DNA from: Dentipellis sp. KUC8613 | Taxonomy: Eukaryota; Basidiomycota; Agaricomycetes; Russulales; Hericiaceae | Direction of reading: 5' to 3' | Length of the DNA: 64,000 nucleotides | NCBI GenBank assembly: GCA_002286715.1 | Contig: NSJX01000019.1 | Location: 124,001 to 188,000 of the forward strand | Shown here: positions 54,143-64,000 of the stretch, piece after piece | How the letters are laid out: each line of letters starts with the position of its first letter | Numbering within the stretch: position 1 is the first letter of the stretch | Made by a program: the position numbers and the translations under genes | The notes under the pieces: model-generated | The model's input: only the letters and a program-made list of their open reading frames with translations | Databases searched by the model: none | Told to the model about the DNA's origin: nothing

Positions 54143-55403
54143 TACTACGCCAGCAAGTGGCGTTACCCCTACCCGTCGCATTGATCATGTCCATGTCCAT
54201 TCTGTCTTGCAACATTTCTACTCATTGCTGCATATACCTCTAGATACTCTACCCTACACCTCCACGGAACATAATCCCCTGTTGATGCTCTCTGTCACGT
54301 TTTGCCCAATGCTAGTTCTGCAATATGCTGTGTACCACCAGGCGCCTGCTCGACTTCGGCTCGGATCCTCGGGCGGACAGAAAAACTTAAGCTTTTTCAA
54401 GTCCCCGCCCGCCGTCGGTCTTGGCTCTGATAAGCTTCGTCGAGGTGCGTACTTACGCCATCGTCGCTGACTGTCCGCTCGGGACCAGGGAATGTGCGGT
54501 ATTTCGGTCAATGGACAATGTATGCTCGGAGTGCCGTCTCCCCGACGTACGGGTACATCATCGTCATAAATATCGCTGACTTCTGACTTCCAATTTCCTT
54601 GGGGCGTCCCAAGCTGCGCGGCGGAAGCCAACAAGATTCAAGGGTGCATCTTGCATCCGCCGTCAGTCCCACGAGCCTGAGGCTTTCGGTCGGGGATAGC
54701 GCACGTTCTGTATTGGCTTGGGCCTCCAGCGGGGACCACACGCAGTACGCGCCAAAGCACGCCCTTGGAAGCAATTTTCGGACTCGACGGCTCGGCTCGG
54801 AGCAATTATGGGCGCCCAATTTGGTGGTGTAACCTGTGCTCCGATGTCGCTTTGCTTCCTTTACGAGTTAGCAGCTACGTCGATAACTTTAAAGAGGTGA
54901 GCCACAGCGCTCGTAGGAATGTTGCTGATCCCAACTGTACGGAGGAGAATTGTATGAAGGGGCCGAGCCTCTTTGCCACAGGTCCACACGCTAACCCACA
55001 AGAAGTAACGCCATATAAGCTTCCTTGTGGCAAGCGTTCCCTCGTAACGTGGGACGTCCGCTTCTATTTACTTATCCGGACACGTTCCTGACATGCCGAT
55101 ATTACAGACATTCTCCAGCACAAGGCGGCACAATCCATCAGCAGCCTCGACATTCAATTTGTCTTCACATCACTTCTTTGAGCAGGTCGATGAGCAGACG
55201 CACGACACGTTTGGGGGGATGGCAGAGGGGGATTCTCAGACTATAAGCGGCTGATCCCACTCATACCCACAGCCGTTTGTTTGACACAGTGGAGGTATAA
55301 TTGATTACCAGCAAACGAAGGTCTCGGCGATCAGACTCCGAAGGCTTCAGCTGGGAAGGAACACCCGCGTCGTCTGATAGCGCCGGACACGCGTTCGACA
55401 CAA
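54143..55403. other. Intergenic stretch, no gene recognised
   Basis: About 1.3 kb between MSH2 and the aminotransferase gene. Mixed GC-rich sequence with short open frames on both strands and no domain content. Confidence 0.4.
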
Positions 55404-55411
55404 TATATAAG
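55404..55411 (+). promoter_or_regulatory. TATA box of the aminotransferase gene
   Basis: TATATAAG at 55404-55411 lies 56 nt upstream of the ATG at 55467, a normal distance for a fungal core promoter. Confidence 0.5.
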
Positions 55412-55466
55412 AAGGCCAACGCCTTCGTCGTAATGACTATTTCAACGCCTACCGCTGCTGCCCACC

Positions 55467-57842
55467 ATGACCATTGAGAACGCGCCCTCTGCTCTTCCTA
55501 CCGACGCCCTTGCTCACCACATATCAGACCAGGCGAGGAGACGGACAGGCAATGCGGTCAAGGCCATGCTGAAATTTACGAGTAAACCAGGTAAAGAACG
55601 CGCTTTAAGCCTGACGAGCCTCAACTGACGCGTATGACTCTCTCGCCAGGTGTGCTTTCGCTCGCAGGAGGTTCGTGATTATCAAAACGTAATTCTGTGC
55701 TTGTCTTGATTCGAATTATACCACAGGTTTACCCAATCCTTCATTCTTTTCATTCAAGTCTCTGGCCACTACTGTGCCCTCTCCGCTCCTGCTGAGCCCT
55801 GAGGCCCCTCAGACTACGCAGATCAATGATGCACCTACGCCCCAATCATCTCCGGATTTGGCGTCATTATTCGCGCGTGCTTTGCAATACTGTGCGTTCT
55901 GTCAACGCATAAAATGAACGTTCATACCTGAAACACAGGGCAATGCAGCCATGGTAGACGGACTTCCAGAGATAAGCGACATCGCGAAGCAGATCGTGTC
56001 GTCTGTGTATCGGCCTGCGTACCCCGACTGGACTGTGCTCCCGACAACAGGAAACACGGATGCGCTCTATAAGACGTGGATGACCTTCTGCAACCCCGGT
56101 ACGCATGGTGTCTGCTTCCGTTCCAATTGAATGTAGTTGCTATCACGAGTACTGATGCTTCCTTCATTCGTCCGTGATCATCAGGCGAAGGTGTCCTGGC
56201 AGAAGAATGGACATACAGTGTCATGCTGTCTAGTATCTTGCCGCTGGGTCTGCGGCCTGTGCCAGTCAAGGCGGATGCAGATGGAATGTCCTCGGTGGCT
56301 CTACGCAATTTGCTCGAAAATTGGGACACGGTTGCTCCCAAGGGTTTGTCGAGGTATGCATGGTATCAGACGTTCCGTGCTCCGAAGCACAGAAGCGCAG
56401 ACGTCTGATTGACTTGACAGACCGCACACGTTATACCTCGTGCCTGTGGGCCAAAACCCTACCGGGACGGTTTGTTGGCGCATCAGATGGACTGCTGAGA
56501 ATGCGAATGCTGACGCGCCGCCCGGTCTAGGTGATGAGCTTGCAGCGCAAGCGCGAAATCTACAGCATTTGCTCGAAATATGGTAAAGTTGAGCAGATCC
56601 ACGTGAAAGCTCGTCACTGACACGGGCGCCTGTTCGCAGATATCATTATCATCGAGGATGATCCGTACTACTTTATGCAGTTTGACGACTACGGCGCGAA
56701 AGCAAATGGTACGGCAACTACTGCTTCAAATGGTAACAACAGTTGGCCCGAATCCCTGCAACCCACATTCCTCAAGTAAAGCTTTTCTTCATCCTGCTAT
56801 TACATCGGTGCTTACAACAGTGTCTACTAGCGTCGATACGGATGGCCGCGTCATCCGTTTGGACAGCTTCTCGAAAGTGAGCTCAGTCGAGGCTCCATGA
56901 AGCGTGAGCGCGCAGCTCATCTCCGTTCGATGACAGACTCTAGCTCCGGGGTTGCGACTTGGCTGGGTCACATGCAACAAGCTCTTCTCCGACCGCATAT
57001 ACGCGATGGCGGAGGTCACCTCGCAGGCGCCCTCTGGCTTCTCTCAGGTAGGTGGGCTCGACTCGAGATATCACCCCATCACCACGGCATCGGCATCTGT
57101 CTTTCATATCTGACGAACACCCCAGACTGCGGTGTGCGCGCTGTGGGCGCAATGGGGGCTCTCTGGCTATCTGTCGTGGCTTGAAGGTCCGTGGCCACTG
57201 GCATGCCCTTTATGTCCTAGCTTGGGGGCGCAGACTGATCCATGGAGCATACCCATACAGGGCTTCGGACGCAATATCGTGTGCGCCGCGACGCGTTCAT
57301 CGACGCGCTTTTCGAGCAGTTCGACATCACGCAGGACCACACCGCCTCCGGAAACGTGCTCACATGCTACGACGTGCCCGCGCCCGGGGCATCTACGCCG
57401 CGCCGCGCTTTATTCAGCTTCGTCGCACCGCGAGGCGGCATGTTTCTGTGGGTGCACATGCATGTCGCGAGCCACCCGCGGTACGCTGGGCTGCTTGCGA
57501 GCTCGGGCGGCAAGCACAAGCACCGCGACGAGGCGGCGGGGGAGCTGATGCAGCAGCTGTGGCAGACGTTCCTCGAGAACAACATTGTTGTCATGAGCGG
57601 GACGACATTCTGCACGCTCACGTACTGCGGCGCGGACCGGTTTGGGTTCGACCGTGATGCGCTGACAACTGACCATGTCAGGATCAGCTACTCCAACTTT
57701 GAGGTGCGTTGGTGATGTGTCACATGTCGCCTTGGCTTTGGGAGGGATATCATGGAAGGCTGATACTGTGCTTCAGGTCACACAGATGGCAGAGGCAGGA
57801 AGGAGGTTTGGGGCTATCGTGCAGAAGTTTTTCGAGCTGTAA
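55467..57842 (+). CDS. ARO8: Aro8-type aromatic/2-aminoadipate aminotransferase
   Basis: PLP-dependent class I/II transaminase. It acts on aromatic amino acids, kynurenine or 2-aminoadipate, the last an intermediate in lysine synthesis. The start is MTIENAPSALPTDALAHHIS at 55467. Blocks over about ten exons read GVLSLAGGLPNP, QIVSSVYRPAYPDWTVLPTT and GNTDALYKTWMTFCNPGEGV. Then come AEEWTYSVMLSSILPLG and VPVGQNPTGT. PYYFMQF is preceded by IIIEDDP, and the PLP-lysine block joins DSFSK to TLAPGLRLGWV across an intron. Later blocks are YAMAEVTSQAPSGFSQ, RRDAFIDALFEQFDI and APRGGMFLWVHMHV. The last residues are FGAIVQKFFEL, with TAA at 57840-57842. LYS2 at the left edge belongs to the same pathway, but the distance is large. 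Confidence 0.9.
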
Positions 57843-58167
57843 CTGGGAAGATAGCGAATTATGACTATACTAGGGAAGAAGAACATCTAGAAATGAGATT
57901 TGTCGTACGTTGTTACTTGCTAGGGGCTGGTTTGTATGCCAAATGCAGTGAAATCTAGCCTACCGGCCAGTCCGGTCTTTACGATGATCAGTGTTATATT
58001 GCAGCACTGGGGAAACGGAAACATATCACCCAAGACGTTCGTGATGTGAGCACGATGTTGTGACCAGCTGAGCTAGTCAACCTCAAAGATCGTTCTAGCA
58101 GGAACAAGTGCCGGGTGTGCTGAAGCAGTAGCAAAAACTAAATGAAGGACGACAGAAGCGCTCCCAA
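57843..58167. other. Intergenic stretch between the aminotransferase and tRNA genes
   Basis: About 325 bp, AT-richer than its surroundings. No feature recognised. Confidence 0.4.
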
Positions 58168-58246
58168 GGCCGCACCAGGGATCGAACCTGGGTCACGGGA
58201 AATCGTATGTCAGAATCCCGGGTGATAACCACTACACTATGTGGCC
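58168..58246 (-). tRNA. tRNA-Gln (CUG) with a short intron
   Basis: The minus strand reads GGCCACATAGTGTAGTGGTT, then ATCACCCGGGATTCTGA, a short intron and TCCCGTGACC, then AGGTTCGATCCCTGG and TGCGGCC. The anticodon loop TTCTGA gives anticodon CTG (glutamine). The intron, about 8 nt (CATACGAT), sits one base 3' of the anticodon, the canonical place. Removing it leaves 71 nt. The acceptor stem has one A-C mismatch (position 5 with 68). It is one of two adjacent glutamine tRNA genes. Confidence 0.85.
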
Positions 58247-58396
58247 GATGTCCTGCTTCGAAACACTAAAAGCCTCGAGTGGCGTTGGCTTGACGGAGGC
58301 TTGGGCACTTCTCGTCAACTCTCGAAATCAAGAACGTTCGGCACTAAATGTTAGACAAGATACTCACAGAAAAAGCTTTCTCACCCGGATTTGAGA

Positions 58397-58478
58397 GGCC
58401 CTGCCAGGACTCGAACCTGGGTCACGGGAATTTTCTGAGGTCAGAATCCCGTGTGATAACCATCTACACTACAGGGCC
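58397..58478 (-). tRNA. tRNA-Gln (CUG) with a 10-nt intron
   Basis: The minus strand reads GGCCCTGTAGTGTAGATGGT, then TATCACACGGGATTCTGA, an intron of about 10 nt (CCTCAGAAAA) and TTCCCGTGACC, then AGGTTCGAGTCCTGG and CAGGGCC. Anticodon CTG. The acceptor stem GGCCCTG/CAGGGCC is perfect. Without the intron the length is 72 nt. It lies 150 bp from the other glutamine tRNA gene on the same strand, and the introns differ in sequence. Confidence 0.9.
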
Positions 58479-58700
58479 GTTGAGTGATGCTCCCCTCCTG
58501 TCAATACTGCAAGCAGGGCTCGGAACAGGAGCCCAGTTAGTAGTACACACGCACCGAAATGGGTTCCTAGTTGAAAATGTACGCCTTTCAACTTAATCCA
58601 CGGCTCTTACACTGGCCATCGTACGTGCGCGTGCAGCGATCATTGCAGGGAGACCAAAAGTACAACATCTATTTCCCAATAAATCCTAATATCACAAATT

Positions 58701-62537
<3,837 letters not shown>

Positions 62538-63800
62538 TCTGCAGACTCCTTCGCAAAAAAGGTGTAAGTAATGTCCCTGAAGGCTATAAAATACCGTCAG
62601 AGAACTCACGAGCTGCGATTTAGATACAGAAGGAGAGTGAATGGAGCAATGGACGAGGAACTCTGTATTTTCAGTTGTTCAATGCTCCTAACCTTACTCC
62701 GGGGTTCGAATCGATCGCTGACGAGAAGCGTATTTGATGGCAGCGCTCAGCGTCGACGTCGACGCTTGCCTCTGCGAACGTTGACAAGAGTTTGATGGTC
62801 AGTATTCGACTTGCACCTAATTACTCTTGCCAAGCTCAAGCTGACTGCAATACTCATACATTAGGTATCATCAAACATGGAGGCGCGCGGACATTTGGCC
62901 TGATGCAGCCATCGCGCATCCCCCGGACGATATGAAATTCGTATGAAATCCCATCTCAACGACTATCAAGCTCATACGCCATGTCCTTGATACCCCTCGA
63001 GTATATAGTGTCGATCAGGACACAGCAGACACGGCGGCAGCGTTGTACAACCCGTGCGAAGCACACGAGGTAGAGTCTCCGGCTGTCGCGTTCATTTAGA
63101 CTCACCTCTGTCACACTCTAGCCATCCGGGGAACCGATCGCGACAGGCCTGCTCACCGCGCTTCAAGGCAGAGAGACGCGCGCCTGTCGCCTGATAAGTC
63201 GCGTCTCCCATCGATACCGACGCACGACATCATAGCCGTGACGCCTCGTACTTCCCTAATACTATATACCACCACACGCAGCGACGCCACACGTTCCTGA
63301 ATGAACTCGAATCATGATCTCCTCCAGCTCCTTCGGCCAGTCCTGCGTCTCATGACCCGCTGACAGCACCGCGCGCCCATCCCCGTCCTCCTTCCGCACA
63401 TTCGCCATTCCCAACTCATACCACACATGTCCTATGCGCGCGCACATGTGTCCGTGAGACCATCGTCTGCACAACGGAGATTATGTTCCCTATACTGAAC
63501 ATGCGAGGATACCAGTACCGCTTATGTGAAACGGAATGCGGCAAACGGATCACGACGCGCCGCAAACTGCGCCCCGCACAACCCCCGCTAGCCCAAAAGC
63601 GCGCACCCTGTAACACGCAGCTGCAGGCCAGCCCGGGGCGGTGCTCGGCTGTAGCGCTGGAAATATTCAGACGCAGGTGCAGCGCCGATTTGATCTCGCA
63701 CGCCGCACGCAGTCTGTCAAAAGCAGCCCGGGCCCGCTGATCCCGGCCACTCTCCGCACCCCCGCACCCGCACCCGCACCCCCGCACCCTCATCTGCGCG
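62538..63800. other. Intergenic stretch, no gene recognised
   Basis: About 1.26 kb upstream of both flanking genes. A minus-strand open frame (63262-63474) reads IGHVWYELGMANVRKEDGDG but lacks a clear start, domain or partner exon. The right end is GC-rich with CCCGCACCCGCACCC repeats (63757-63790) just before the ATG at 63801. Confidence 0.4.
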
Positions 63801-64000
63801 ATGCCTGCGCCCCTCCGGCTCCTGCGCGCGCGCGCGGACTCCCTGCGCACGACGACGACGGCGAACAACCTGCGCATCGCGTCGCTCTCGATCGCGCTCT
63901 ACGAGTCAGTGGCGTCCATTCCTCTTTCCGCCCTTCTTCCGTGTCGTTGTGCGCTATGTCTGATATGGATCGTGCGTCGTGGCGTGCTGGTCTTGGCCTT
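63801..64000 (+). CDS. DUF6533-like membrane protein, 5' end only
   Basis: First exon 63801-63904 starts MPAPLRLLRARADSLRTTTT and continues NNLRIASLSIALY. After the last codon fragment (GA) the donor GTCAGT begins at 63905. The first helix matches the gene at 5041 residue for residue over NNLRIASLSIALY, and the exon ends in the same phase. The rest lies beyond the window. Confidence 0.7.
   Translation, partial: MPAPLRLLRARADSLRTTTTANNLRIASLSIALYESVASIPLSALLPCRCALCLIWIVRRGVLVLA

Noticed and set aside
63262..63474. Minus-strand frame containing IGHVWYELGMANVRKEDGDG
   Set aside because: The text looks protein-like, but there is no recognisable domain or neighbouring exon. The call would be a guess.

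Overview
The window is nuclear DNA of a basidiomycete fungus, most likely an agaricomycete (a polypore-type relative is a guess). Protein-coding genes are split by many 50-100 nt GT-AG introns. Several families seen here are typical of Agaricomycetes: small F-box proteins, HNH_2 proteins, MLKL_NTD-like/TPR proteins, DUF6533-like membrane proteins and DUF3433 membrane proteins. No rRNA, CRISPR or intact transposon was found. The ordinary core genes are in good condition.

Layout. 1-4029: 3' part of LYS2 (alpha-aminoadipate reductase). 5041-6950: DUF6533-like membrane protein; a close relative starts at 63801 at the other edge. 7701-8915: a complete five-exon fungal viperin (RSAD2-like radical-SAM enzyme), the family that makes antiviral 3'-deoxy-3',4'-didehydro nucleotides, with a clear CCAAT/TATA promoter. 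9374-11496: a 632-residue protein with an MLKL_NTD-like helical domain followed by TPR repeats. 12370-14638 (minus): F-box protein with an unusually long internal gap. 15701-16851 and 17919-19063 (minus): two nearly identical short-chain dehydrogenases from a tandem segmental duplication, which also left a broken fragment of the neighbouring cohesin-release gene at about 17380-17650.

19528-23300 (minus) is WAPL and 23521-26329 (plus) is a two-BIR survivin/Bir1 protein. They are divergent, 220 bp apart, and both act in chromosome segregation. Next come an HNH_2 protein (26804-28468) and a GPI-anchored secreted protein (28895-30529). An array of eight consecutive perfect hairpins (31533-31699) lies just beyond the 3' end of DcpS (31763-33059, minus), which is divergent from long-form tRNase Z (33426-37069). 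A polyol/arabinitol-type zinc dehydrogenase (37994-39623), a fatty-acid desaturase with an 8-nt micro-exon (41493-43800) and a DUF3433 membrane protein (44375-47489, minus) follow. MSH2 (49831-54142), an Aro8-type aminotransferase (55467-57842), two tRNA-Gln(CUG) genes (58168-58478, minus) and the tRNA m5C methyltransferase Trm4/NCL1 (58701-62537, minus) complete the right half.

The most noteworthy items are the fungal viperin next to an immune-like helical/TPR gene, the hairpin array, and the tandem duplication with its relic. Exon boundaries were read by eye from splice signals, frame and family conservation, so they are approximate unless given exactly.
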